NCBI GenBank assembly: GCA_938083085.1
Contig: CALLKX010000018.1
Coordinates: 1 to 64,000 of the forward strand
Direction of reading: 5' to 3'
DNA: 64,000 bases
DNA from: an uncultured bacterium
GTDB lineage: Bacteria > Planctomycetota > UBA1135 > GCA-002686595
The translations under genes and the position numbers were made by a program. Below the pieces are notes generated by a model. The model worked only from the letters and a program-made list of their open reading frames with translations. It searched no databases and was not told the DNA's origin. Position 1 is the first letter of the stretch, and every line of letters begins with the position of its first letter. Below, one piece after another: positions 56,554-64,000 of the stretch.

Positions 56554-59500
56554 CAGGGAGTGTCGCTGGAGGCTTGCTCGCCTTCGAGCATCAACTCGAC
56601 GGTGACCATCGTGCCCTCACCGGGTGTGCTGTGGATGGAGAGGTCGGCTCCGATGAGCCGAGCGCGCTCTTCCATGCTGATCAACCCGAGCCCTGACTGT
56701 GATTCTGTGCGACCGTCGCTGATCTCAAACCCAATCCCGTCGTCGTGGACCGAGAGTTGGAGGCGATGGTCGGCGAACTCGAGGATCACGTTGATGGACT
56801 TTGGGTCTCCGTGCTTGATGGCGTTCCGAATCGACTCCTGGGCGATCCGAAAGAACGTCAGGGCCACGTCCGAGGGGAGCCCGAGCTTCCTGCCTGGACC
56901 TGCAAAGATGACCTCGGCCCCCGTGAGGCTGCTCTGCCGCGAGCACTCGGAGTCGACGGCGCGCACGAGGCCCAGATCGTCCAGGACCGTCGGGTGAAGC
57001 TGCCTGGAGAGGGCATGGATATCCGAGGTCAAGCGGACGAGGTCGTCGTGGAGCCCGTCGAGCATCAGCGGGACCTCGTCATCGCTCGTCTTTGGCAGTC
57101 GAGCGCGAATCGTGGCCGCGTGCATCGTGGTCGCGGCGAGCCGCTGGGAGAGATCGTCGTGAATCTCGCGGGCAATCCTGCTCCGTTCCGACTCCTGTGC
57201 TTTGGCGAGCCGCCGTTGGAGGTCGACGAGGCGAGCCTGCGCCTGCTCCTCTTCGCGTAGGTCCTTGGCCACCGCCATCAGGACCGTCACCTCCCCCCGA
57301 TCTGTGGTGAGGGGCGAGATGGTCCAGTTGACCCGGAGCGTCTCGCCCGAGTCGCCCTTGGTGTTGTGAACCGCCCGGGTCTCGGACCGCGTCTCGGTCG
57401 TCTCATGGACCTGGTCAACGAAGTTCGACCGCTGGAGCCCTACCTCGAAGGCGGCCGACAGCGGATTGCTCGACTTGTCGATGGATCCGAGCAGCACCTC
57501 GGCGCGTCGATTCCAATCGATGAGCCGGAGGTCGGGTGCGAAGGTGATGAGCGCGGCGGGCGCTCCCTGGAAGAGGGCCTGGAAGCGCCGTTCACTGGTG
57601 TCGAGGCGGTCGAGCAGCAGGTTGTCTGCGGTGAGGTCTCGGATGACCACGAGGAGGCATCCCTTCCCGTCGAGTTCCGTTCGCGCCGCGATGATGTCGG
57701 ACTCATGGGGGATGCCGTACTTGTCGGTGACCTGGACGTTCCGCGTGAACAAGGGGCCGGAGCCACTTCCCTCGGCGGCTTCGAGGATGGACTGGGTGTC
57801 CGTGATGCCGAGCCAGGAGGCGTCCTTCTCGAGGAGCTCCCCTCGCTCGAACCCGAAGCTGCGGGTCACTGCGTCGTTCGCGAACGAGATCTGCTCATTG
57901 AGTTCGATCAGCACGATCCCGTCATGGGAGGAGTCCAAGAGCCGAGCGTAGCGGGCTTCCCGTTGGGCGGCCTGGGCCGCGAGGGTCTTGGTCTGTTCGA
58001 CCTGTGATGAGAGCTCTTGGGAGGTGCCCTCGGCGCGCATGAATCGAGCGAAGCTGTAGACGATCATCATCAAGAAGCCCAGGAAGAGCGCGATCTGGGC
58101 TTGAGGCCGCTGGTAGAGGAACGGGCGAATGCTCGCCACCTCGACCGTCAGCGGAGCGGACCACTCGCTGCCGGGGAGCCTCGAACGTACTTGGAATGAG
58201 TAGTCGCCCGGCGGCAGGTTGAAGTACTGCACGGACCTTGCCGAGAAGCTGTCGACCCAGGGGACATCCCAGCCGTCCGTCTCACGTGTGTTCAGCAGCC
58301 GGTACGAGAACGTGGCGGTCACGCTGCTGGGCATGGCGATGGCAGTGAAGCCAATGTCGAAGTCAGCCTTGCCGAACACTTCGGTAGATTGCACTCCATC
58401 GGGGGTGTCAAGGTCCTCACCGTTCACGACGACGGCGTCGATCAATGGCCGTGGTATCTGCTTGGCGCTGGACGTTTGATTGAGGCTGTAGCCGAAGAGG
58501 CCGCCCAGCGTCGGGAGTAGAATGGTGCCGCACGCGAGTCGGGCGCCAGAGGGCCCCTCGCTCTCCTCCGTGGAAAGCACCTGGACGGAGGTCAGATTCG
58601 TGGTGGACTCGTCCTCGATTTCGTCGAGGGCAAGGGACACCAGGCCCCTGTTCGAGTTCAAGAGCATCAAGGTGCGGCCGGTATCCGGGGTCTCAAAGAA
58701 GTTGATCCACCCGAGGTAGTCGCAGTTCAGGCCCGAGGCCTTGGTGAACTGGCTCACCTCACGGCCGCGGATGTGGAAGAGCCCGTCGCCGTAGGTGGTC
58801 AGCCAGAGGCCACCTCGGGGCCCGATCTTCAGGTTGCGAGGCTCGGCGGCCCCGCTGAGTTCGAGGACTCGCTCGACCTGTCCGCCCTGCGCCGTCGTGT
58901 TGATGTGATAGACGCCGTCGTTCCCGACGTAATAGAAGCCCTCCCGGGCGCCCGCCACAATGGTGGGGGCCGCTGAGGGGCCAGGCAGGGATCGGCCACG
59001 CTCTCCGTCAGGGAGCACGCGGAAGAAGCTTCCGGGCTCCGTGGCCCAGACGTCGCCCTCGAGGGTCTCGACCACGGCGCGGACTGGCCCGGTGGAACAC
59101 CGCGTTGGGTGGACCGTCTCCCCCTCGAGCCTCAGGACGCCAGCCGCTGAGGCCATCCAGGCCGTTCCGTCCCGCAGGCGCGTGCAGCCCCAGATGGGCT
59201 TTGGATTCATGCCCACGAACTGAAGGTCCTTGAGTTCGCCCAAGGCCTGGGATTCGAGCTGAGTGTAGAGCGCCGGCGTTCCGTTCTGGGGCTGAACGAC
59301 TGCCGAGGTGGAACCGAGCTCAAAGACGCTTTTCGCGTAGACATAGGGGTCGCCCGCTTCATCGACGAGCTGGAATGCAGGGGTCCGTTCCACGTAGATC
59401 AGCCCCTCCCGGTCCGAACCAATCCATGAACCGCTGCCACGGACCGCGATGGCCCGTGGTCTGCTCGCGATGTCGTCGCCGACCACCTGGAAGGGAGCCG

Positions 59501-60290
59501 GCGCGCCCGGCGTGGCGAAGAGGAGCCGGGTCGAGTTCGTGCACGCCAGCATCGTCATCCGGTCATTGACCCTCTCTGACGCATAGACGCTCGGGAGGTC
59601 CAGATCGAACGCCTCGCTAGGGTTGTTGACGGGGACTGCCAGGCCGTCTCGGCCGGCGTAAAGGTTCCCGTCCGGGGCGAAGAACAGCGACTCAAACGCG
59701 GCCGCATCAAGTAACTCGTGCTCGTCCCCGTTCAGCCTCCACAGTCCCCAGGGGCCGGCTGCGTACAGGACGCCATCGCGCTCCTCAAGCCCGAAGGCTC
59801 GCACCTTACTGGAGGACGAAGCAATCGTCTTCACCGCCCCGTCGCGCAGGACGAGGAGATCCGGTCCTGCCGTCACGATCGATCCATCAGTGCGCGTCCT
59901 GATCTGGCGGATGCTCTTTGAACTGCCGGCGAGGAGCAGCTCAAAGGCGTCGTCGGAGTAGCGGAGCAAGACGCCGCTGCTTGAACCGATCAGGAGGGCG
60001 CCGTCTGCATCGAAGTGGAGCGCGGTGACCCGGTGGGCGAGGGGCGAGCCTTCGTTGGCGAGGGGTACGTCGGTGAACTCGTTTCCGTCGAACACGGTCA
60101 GTCCGGCGAGCGTCCCGACCCAGAGCTGGCCTTCGGCATCGAACTCCAGCGCGCGGATCGAGTTCGAGGGGAGGCCGTCTTCGGTAGAGAACCGAAGCTC
60201 GAAGTAATGATCCTCCTTTACCTGCGCCGGGGCGGCTGGAGTGAGTGCCAGGGCGACGGCGGCGAGGGCCATCGATCGGAGGAGCGCCAT
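56553..60290 (-). CDS. two-component-propeller sensor histidine kinase (HisKA_3 type)
   Basis: A 1245-residue protein with signal peptide (AAVALALTPAAPAQ). Residues 30-650 are a periplasmic Reg_prop double propeller (LPSNSIRALEFDAEGQLWVG, GPRGGLWLTTYGDGLF), then a Y_Y_Y Ig-like domain (YRLLNTRETDGWD, FNLPPGDYSFQVRS). A transmembrane helix follows (about 732-752), two PAS domains (about 780-890 and 900-1012), a short coiled coil, and HisKA_3 with catalytic His at about 1044 (RIAREIHDDLSQRL). HATPase_c ends the protein (NAIKHGD, DDGIGFEI, GLGLISMEERA). There is no receiver domain or response regulator in the window, so the partner is elsewhere. The stop overlaps the methyltransferase start. Ligands of such propeller sensors are often glycans. 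Confidence 0.93.
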   Translation of the reverse strand: MALLRSMALAAVALALTPAAPAQVKEDHYFELRFSTEDGLPSNSIRALEFDAEGQLWVGTLAGLTVFDGNEFTDVPLANEGSPLAHRVTALHFDADGALLIGSSSGVLLRYSDDAFELLLAGSSKSIRQIRTRTDGSIVTAGPDLLVLRDGAVKTIASSSSKVRAFGLEERDGVLYAAGPWGLWRLNGDEHELLDAAAFESLFFAPDGNLYAGRDGLAVPVNNPSEAFDLDLPSVYASERVNDRMTMLACTNSTRLLFATPGAPAPFQVVGDDIASRPRAIAVRGSGSWIGSDREGLIYVERTPAFQLVDEAGDPYVYAKSVFELGSTSAVVQPQNGTPALYTQLESQALGELKDLQFVGMNPKPIWGCTRLRDGTAWMASAAGVLRLEGETVHPTRCSTGPVRAVVETLEGDVWATEPGSFFRVLPDGERGRSLPGPSAAPTIVAGAREGFYYVGNDGVYHINTTAQGGQVERVLELSGAAEPRNLKIGPRGGLWLTTYGDGLFHIRGREVSQFTKASGLNCDYLGWINFFETPDTGRTLMLLNSNRGLVSLALDEIEDESTTNLTSVQVLSTEESEGPSGARLACGTILLPTLGGLFGYSLNQTSSAKQIPRPLIDAVVVNGEDLDTPDGVQSTEVFGKADFDIGFTAIAMPSSVTATFSYRLLNTRETDGWDVPWVDSFSARSVQYFNLPPGDYSFQVRSRLPGSEWSAPLTVEVASIRPFLYQRPQAQIALFLGFLMMIVYSFARFMRAEGTSQELSSQVEQTKTLAAQAAQREARYARLLDSSHDGIVLIELNEQISFANDAVTRSFGFERGELLEKDASWLGITDTQSILEAAEGSGSGPLFTRNVQVTDKYGIPHESDIIAARTELDGKGCLLVVIRDLTADNLLLDRLDTSERRFQALFQGAPAALITFAPDLRLIDWNRRAEVLLGSIDKSSNPLSAAFEVGLQRSNFVDQVHETTETRSETRAVHNTKGDSGETLRVNWTISPLTTDRGEVTVLMAVAKDLREEEQAQARLVDLQRRLAKAQESERSRIAREIHDDLSQRLAATTMHAATIRARLPKTSDDEVPLMLDGLHDDLVRLTSDIHALSRQLHPTVLDDLGLVRAVDSECSRQSSLTGAEVIFAGPGRKLGLPSDVALTFFRIAQESIRNAIKHGDPKSINVILEFADHRLQLSVHDDGIGFEISDGRTESQSGLGLISMEERARLIGADLSIHSTPGEGTMVTVELMLEGEQASSDTP

Positions 60291-60407
60291 GCTTGAATCT
60301 CGGCTGGGCGGGAGAGAGCCCGTTCAACGAGGACCATCCTGGCTCGTTGAGGGTCGGGCGACCTGCTGGACTATAGGTGACGGGCGGGCCCGGACTGCAT
60401 ACGAGAA

Positions 60408-60442
60408 CGACCCGTGCTGGCCTGGGAGGCCAGCACGGGTCG
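60408..60442 (-). terminator. perfect 16-bp hairpin between the propeller gene and the histidine kinase
   Basis: CGACCCGTGCTGGCCT (60408-60423) and AGGCCAGCACGGGTCG (60427-60442) pair perfectly with a GGG loop. It lies 36 bases past the stop of the secreted protein gene and would terminate its minus-strand transcript. The T content after the stem is low (TTCTCGT). Confidence 0.6.
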
Positions 60443-60477
60443 AATCGCGCGATCACTGCGCTTGAGACGCGGTCCCG

Positions 60478-61806
60478 CTACCGGTTGATCGTCGCGGTGG
60501 ACGTCGAGATGACCTGGAGCGCGGGGTCGTAGATGATCCACTGGAGCAGGAAGGCCCCCTCGATCTGAGGCGTCTGCGTGAACAGGAGGCTGCCGGCGCC
60601 GCTGCTGTTGAGCTGGAGCGGGGAGAAGCGGCGTCCGAATGCGGCCGGGGACGCTTGGAGCGCGACCGGGTACAACCCGCCGATGTCGTCGATCAGCGGG
60701 ATGGACTCCCAGGCCACGGAGCGCGCGACCCAGAGGGAGGCGTAGCCGTTCGGGATTGCTCCTTCGACGTCAATGATAGCGGTCCCGGTCGTCATCGGAC
60801 CGGGGCCGGTGAAGACCGCGGCGGCCTGCTTCGGGACGACGTTGAAGATGTCCGCCGAGCCGTTGCCGAAGCACTGGGAGTATGAGATCCGCAGGGAGGT
60901 GTACGCGGGCTGGTACGCCGCGAAGGCGGTTCCGAGGCCGGACTGGAGGAGCTGGGCCCCCCCTGCGAAGCCGGGGACGGTGGCCACGAGCTCGGCGCGG
61001 TCTCCCTGGTTGTTCACATTCCATGCAAAGCTCTCGGAGCCCGTGGAGCCAGTGTTGACCTCGATCACCGAGTAGCAGTCTGCACCGGCGTCGTAGTCCA
61101 TCGAGGAGATGCCGTCGTACGCGACGGAGAAGTCCTCGCCGTCATCCTCGTCGGTGAGCACGGTGCCGAGGGTCACCTCGACGCTGTCGAACCGGACCAG
61201 CTTGACCGAGTCGGCGGGGATGGGGAAGAGGCCGAGGTCAACGGCGACCACGACGTTGCCCAGCGAGTCGACCTCGACGGGTCCGGAGAAGCCGTCGAGT
61301 TGGGCCACCTGGGAGAGCGCGCCGCTGACGAGGTCAAGCCGGTACAGCGCGTTGGCGCCGAAGCCCCCAGGGGAGCCCGTGACGTAGGCGAGGCCGGGGA
61401 CGAGGTCGAAGGCGAAGTCGTAGTTGAACCCGAGGGTGTTCAGGATGCGCGAGGTACCCGTGTCGAGGTCAAGCTCCGAGATGGTGCCGAACGAGGACTC
61501 GCCGATGTACGCGAGCCCGGCGGACTCGTCCACCCTCACGAAGCTGGCGAAGACCGACGAGGGGCGGGTGCCATAGTCGCGGAGGATGGTCCCGTCCGCG
61601 GAGCGGTGGGAGGTGTTCGAGCCGTCGAAGATCAGGATGGAGCCGTCCGCGAAGACGTGCACCGCCGGGAACGTCCCGCAGTAGGGGGACAGGTCGATGG
61701 AGCCGGCGACCGAGTAGCCGTCGGCAGCAGTCACTTGGGCAAGGGTCGAGGAGGTGAGGGCCGTGCCCATGAGGGCGGCGGCAATGAGGGTCGAGAGAGT
61801 TCTCAT
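60478..61806 (-). CDS. secreted beta-propeller protein of unknown function
   Basis: 442 residues from the ATG at 61806 (a TTG at 61815 would add three). Signal peptide: STLIAAALMGTALTSSTLAQ. Residues 30-300 look like a propeller or YncE-like fold (AVHVFADGSILIFDGSN, GTISELDLDTGTSRILN, YRLDLVSGALSQVAQL). The last 130 residues form a beta-rich tail ending LLQWIIYDPALQ, related in pattern to C-terminal domains of planctomycete exported proteins. It follows the ABC importer operon on the same strand after a 71-bp gap and may be cotranscribed. No enzymatic motif. Confidence 0.75.
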   Translation of the reverse strand: MRTLSTLIAAALMGTALTSSTLAQVTAADGYSVAGSIDLSPYCGTFPAVHVFADGSILIFDGSNTSHRSADGTILRDYGTRPSSVFASFVRVDESAGLAYIGESSFGTISELDLDTGTSRILNTLGFNYDFAFDLVPGLAYVTGSPGGFGANALYRLDLVSGALSQVAQLDGFSGPVEVDSLGNVVVAVDLGLFPIPADSVKLVRFDSVEVTLGTVLTDEDDGEDFSVAYDGISSMDYDAGADCYSVIEVNTGSTGSESFAWNVNNQGDRAELVATVPGFAGGAQLLQSGLGTAFAAYQPAYTSLRISYSQCFGNGSADIFNVVPKQAAAVFTGPGPMTTGTAIIDVEGAIPNGYASLWVARSVAWESIPLIDDIGGLYPVALQASPAAFGRRFSPLQLNSSGAGSLLFTQTPQIEGAFLLQWIIYDPALQVISTSTATINR

Positions 61807-61877
61807 TGGGGTCAATGGGTGGGGCCGCCCCGGGAAGCTGGGGTGACGAATAAGAGGGTCTAGTTACGTTCTGTTGG

Positions 61878-62909
61878 TCAGCGGCTGCTCTTGTTCGGAG
61901 CTGCCGTGTTTGGAGCCGCTGTGTGTGTGGCCGAAGTGGACGTTGCGCTCCCGGCCTGAGGCCGAACCCGCGCAGGGTGGACCCGGGAGAGGACCTGGTG
62001 GGCTGCTTCGACAATCCCGAGGCCGGCGTCCCCGTTGAAGGCGCCGTCGATCTCGACGATCCGGCCATCGGGGCCGCAGGCCTTGAGCGTGGAGAGGAGG
62101 GCGTGGCTCCGGATGACGCTGCCCATGCCCTCGAGCGTGACGATGAGCGGCGGGTTCAGCTCCAGCAGCTGTTCAGCGGTGTACTGGGGCCAGTCCTTGA
62201 AGCCGCGCTCAGCGGCGAGGTCGAGAACCCCGCCGAGGTGAAGGGTGTCGGCGTAGCTCGTGTTCGCCGTGGCTCCGAAGAAGGTGTCGCCGTAGACCGA
62301 AAGGTAGATGCCGGGCACGAGCTCGTCGTCGGGGACCATCGCGTCCAGCGCTGCTAGCTCGCGGTCATAGCTCCTCTCGAGCGCCGCGGCGCGCTCGCGG
62401 ACGTCGAGGAGTGCCCCGAGCGCGCGGATGCTGGCGCGCGTCGTCCCGACGCCCCTCATGTCCCCGAGGTCGAAGACCTGAATCCCGTTCTCTCGAAGGC
62501 GGGCGAGGTAGGCCTCGTCGGCGTACAGCGTCACCACCACGAGGTCCGGGCGGAGCGACAGCACGGACTCCAGCGCGCCAGAGCTCGAAATGGTGGGGCG
62601 GTCGCCGAAGCGCCAGGCGACGGGGTGGCGGGCGGTGTACTCCGTGATGGCGACGACCCGCTCGGGTTCGACGAGCCCCAGCAGCGCGTGGTCCGAGATG
62701 GTGCTGAGCGAGACGATCCGCTGGTAGGGAGCGACGGGGACAGGAACGCCGCGGGCGTCCACGACCTCCGTCGCTCCAAGCTCGGGCGCGTCGGCGGCTC
62801 CGCCCTGCGTGGGGACGACGGTCCGGACACCGCCAGGGAGGGTGGCGGCCCACATCGAGAGGGCGAGCGTCGCGATCAGCAGCGCACCGTTGAGGAGGTT
62901 GGTCTTCAT
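61878..62909 (-). CDS. ABC-importer periplasmic substrate-binding protein (corrinoid/heme/siderophore type)
   Basis: 343 residues with an N-terminal signal or anchor (LLNGALLIATLALSMWAA). Periplasmic_binding_2 fold: RIVSLSTISDHALLGL near residue 64 and SVLSLRPDLVVVTL resemble BtuF/FhuD-type proteins. The second lobe has VYGDTFFGATANTSYADTLHLGGVLDLA and YTAEQLLELNPPLIVTL. The C-terminal 30 residues are low-complexity (TSTSATHTAAPNTAAPN). Its start overlaps the ATPase stop by four bases. The ligand (cobalamin, heme or iron-siderophore) cannot be decided, and no cobalamin riboswitch is evident in the visible part. Confidence 0.86.
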   Translation of the reverse strand: MKTNLLNGALLIATLALSMWAATLPGGVRTVVPTQGGAADAPELGATEVVDARGVPVPVAPYQRIVSLSTISDHALLGLVEPERVVAITEYTARHPVAWRFGDRPTISSSGALESVLSLRPDLVVVTLYADEAYLARLRENGIQVFDLGDMRGVGTTRASIRALGALLDVRERAAALERSYDRELAALDAMVPDDELVPGIYLSVYGDTFFGATANTSYADTLHLGGVLDLAAERGFKDWPQYTAEQLLELNPPLIVTLEGMGSVIRSHALLSTLKACGPDGRIVEIDGAFNGDAGLGIVEAAHQVLSRVHPARVRPQAGSATSTSATHTAAPNTAAPNKSSR

Positions 62910-63694
62910 CCGGCGTCCTCCCCGCTGGCGTCTTCTTGGGCGAGCCGGAATCCGAGGCCGCCGCCTTCGATCAGCTCGACGCCGTAGACCGGTGTGATGT
63001 GGCGGTCATGGACGATCTCCTCAGCGGGGCCGTCCGCGTGGACCGCGCCGCACTCGAGCAGCACCGCGCGATCAGCGATGGCGCGCACCTCGGAGAGGTC
63101 ATGGAGACAGACGAGGATGGCGGCGCCGCGCTCCCTCAGGCGCATCAGGATCGCGTGGAGCTCGAGGGCGTGCCGGACATCCTGGGCGCTGGTGGGCTCA
63201 TCCATCAGCAGCACGTCGGCGCCTGTCGCCAGCGCGCGCGCCAGGAGGACGCGCTGCTGCTCGCCCCCCGAGAGCTCCGTGAAGGGGCGGCAGGCCAGGT
63301 GGGAGATGTCTGCATCCTCGAGGGCGCGATCCACGATCTCCCGGTCGTCAGGGCCGAGGCGGCCGAGCGCACGCCGGTGAGAGAAGCGGCCCTGTGCCAC
63401 GACCGCGTGAACGAGGAGGGGCGCGGTGAGGAGAGAGCGCTGGGGCACATAGGCGACGCGCTGTGCGCGCTGCTCGGGGGCGATCGAGCGGAGGTCCTCT
63501 CCGTCGAGGGCGACCTCGCCGCGGGAGTCGACGAGACCGACCACCGCCTTGAGCAGCGTGCTCTTGCCGGACCCGTTGGGGCCGAGGAGCGCGGTGATTG
63601 ACCCGCGCGCCGCGTCAAGATCGACGCCGCGGACCACGTCCGGGCCGCGCCGATAGCTGGCCCAGAGGCCCCGTACCTGGAGACCGTCGCTCAC
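62906..63694 (-). CDS. ABC transporter ATP-binding protein, BtuD/FecE/HmuV type
   Basis: 262 residues from the GTG at 63694, which has a GGAGG Shine-Dalgarno five bases upstream; a longer open frame continues into the permease gene without homology. Walker A LLGPNGSGKSTLLKAV, Q-loop VAYVPQ, ABC signature LSGGEQQRVLLARAL, Walker B VLLMDEPTS and the H-loop LHDLSEV are all intact. It energises the importer with the FecCD-type permease upstream and the binding protein downstream; both junctions are four-base overlaps. The SAQDVRH D-loop is slightly unusual (LD replaced by QD). Confidence 0.94.
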   Translation of the reverse strand: MSDGLQVRGLWASYRRGPDVVRGVDLDAARGSITALLGPNGSGKSTLLKAVVGLVDSRGEVALDGEDLRSIAPEQRAQRVAYVPQRSLLTAPLLVHAVVAQGRFSHRRALGRLGPDDREIVDRALEDADISHLACRPFTELSGGEQQRVLLARALATGADVLLMDEPTSAQDVRHALELHAILMRLRERGAAILVCLHDLSEVRAIADRAVLLECGAVHADGPAEEIVHDRHITPVYGVELIEGGGLGFRLAQEDASGEDAG

Positions 63695-64000
63695 GCAATC
63701 CTCCCCTCGCGGCTGGCGCGGGCAAGGAGGATGAGGAAGAGCGGCGCCCCGACGAGGCCGGTCACCACGCCCAGGGGGATCGTGCCCTCGGTGGGGAGGA
63801 CCCGCGTGAGGACGTCGGCCGCGGTCAGGAAGGCGGCCCCGCCCACCAGCGAAGCGGGGATGAGGACCCGGTGCTCGGGCCCCGTGAACGGGCGGAGGGC
63901 GTGGGGGACAACGAGCCCGACAAACGCCACGTTGCCGCCGATGGCGACGGCCGCGGCGGTGAGCGTGGAGGCCCATACGATGACCCAGCGCCGGGCGGCG
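63691..64000 (-). CDS. FecCD-type ABC permease, C-terminal fragment cut by window edge
   Basis: The 102 visible codons (start beyond 64000) give WVIVWASTLTAAAVAIGGNV, then the family signature AFVGLVVPHALRPFTGPEHR, the AADVLTRVLPTEGTIPLGVV segment with the conserved Asp, and the final GLVGAPLFLILLAR helix. These are the last membrane helices of a BtuC/FecC/FhuB-type permease. Its TGA overlaps the ATPase GTG start. The internal GTG at 63930 is not the true start. Confidence 0.93.
   Translation of the reverse strand, partial: AARRWVIVWASTLTAAAVAIGGNVAFVGLVVPHALRPFTGPEHRVLIPASLVGGAAFLTAADVLTRVLPTEGTIPLGVVTGLVGAPLFLILLARASREGRIA

Noticed and set aside
63695..63976. N-terminal extension of the ABC ATPase
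   Set aside because: It overlaps the permease coding sequence and reads as Arg/Pro-rich shadow; the GTG at 63694 has a good Shine-Dalgarno.

Overview
The window is about 70% G+C and gene-dense, with genes on both strands. It looks like a chromosome segment from a member of the Planctomycetota. The main reasons are large secreted proteins with beta-propellers and other extracellular domains, a subtilisin-like protease carrying a C-terminal tail I associate from memory with planctomycete secretomes (YCTSSPNSTG and TWNFQFLYRDLAGGGALFN motifs), and a second secreted protein with a similar tail (LQWIIYDPALQ). Several genes use GTG or TTG starts and have weak Shine-Dalgarno sequences. The phylum assignment is an inference from protein character; no rRNA is present. 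Two tRNAs (Asp-GTC, Ala-CGC) are present, and I see no phage, insertion sequence or CRISPR array.

Region 1 (1-7240): a DUF2064 nucleotidyltransferase-like gene on the minus strand, then two plus-strand groups. The first is an acyl-CoA dehydrogenase with a thioredoxin-like [2Fe-2S] ferredoxin. The second is a tightly packed series: a degenerate Ser/Thr kinase, a benzoate-CoA-ligase-family enzyme, a creatininase-family metalloamidase, a hotdog thioesterase and MetF. Every junction in the second group overlaps or abuts. Region 2 (7241-21390): a giant sortilin/BNR propeller with PDZ insert, a lipoprotein fusing an alpha/beta hydrolase to a glyoxalase (VOC) domain, an Mrp/ApbC P-loop ATPase without its CxxC, QueC, MazG, a PhoD-like phosphatase, tRNA-Asp, an RNase D homologue and tRNA-Ala.

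Region 3 (21541-40531): a large secreted beta-helix protein of unknown role, aconitase AcnA, a small lipoprotein, a degenerate-GGDEF/EAL phosphodiesterase, and a TetR-MFP-RND efflux operon with a palindromic operator. These are followed by urocanate hydratase, PyrE, an arylsulfotransferase-like lipoprotein, an FmdB zinc ribbon and a degenerate WaaP/Kdo-kinase-like protein. Region 4 (40532-41160) is a 629-bp gene-free interval. It holds an A+T-richer island with a sigma70-like promoter, a strong intrinsic terminator, and therefore a candidate unannotated small RNA, followed by a 12-bp tandem repeat.

Region 5 (41161-64000): an aldehyde dehydrogenase; a PcrA/UvrD helicase coupled to a sigma54-activator-like AAA+ protein without a DNA-binding domain, next to an FHA-like membrane protein; a galactose-oxidase-like kelch protein with an NPCBM domain; the subtilisin-like protease; a rhomboid protease coupled to an EamA transporter; a two-component-propeller histidine kinase coupled to a homocysteine S-methyltransferase; a secreted propeller protein; and an ABC importer operon of the corrinoid/heme/siderophore type whose permease runs off the right edge.

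No classical defence or mobile system is visible. The most noteworthy items are the candidate small RNA, the kinase-ligase-creatininase-thioesterase-MetF block, the Mrp protein without CxxC, the helicase/sigma54-ATPase/FHA neighbourhood, and several proteins whose catalytic residues are partly lost.
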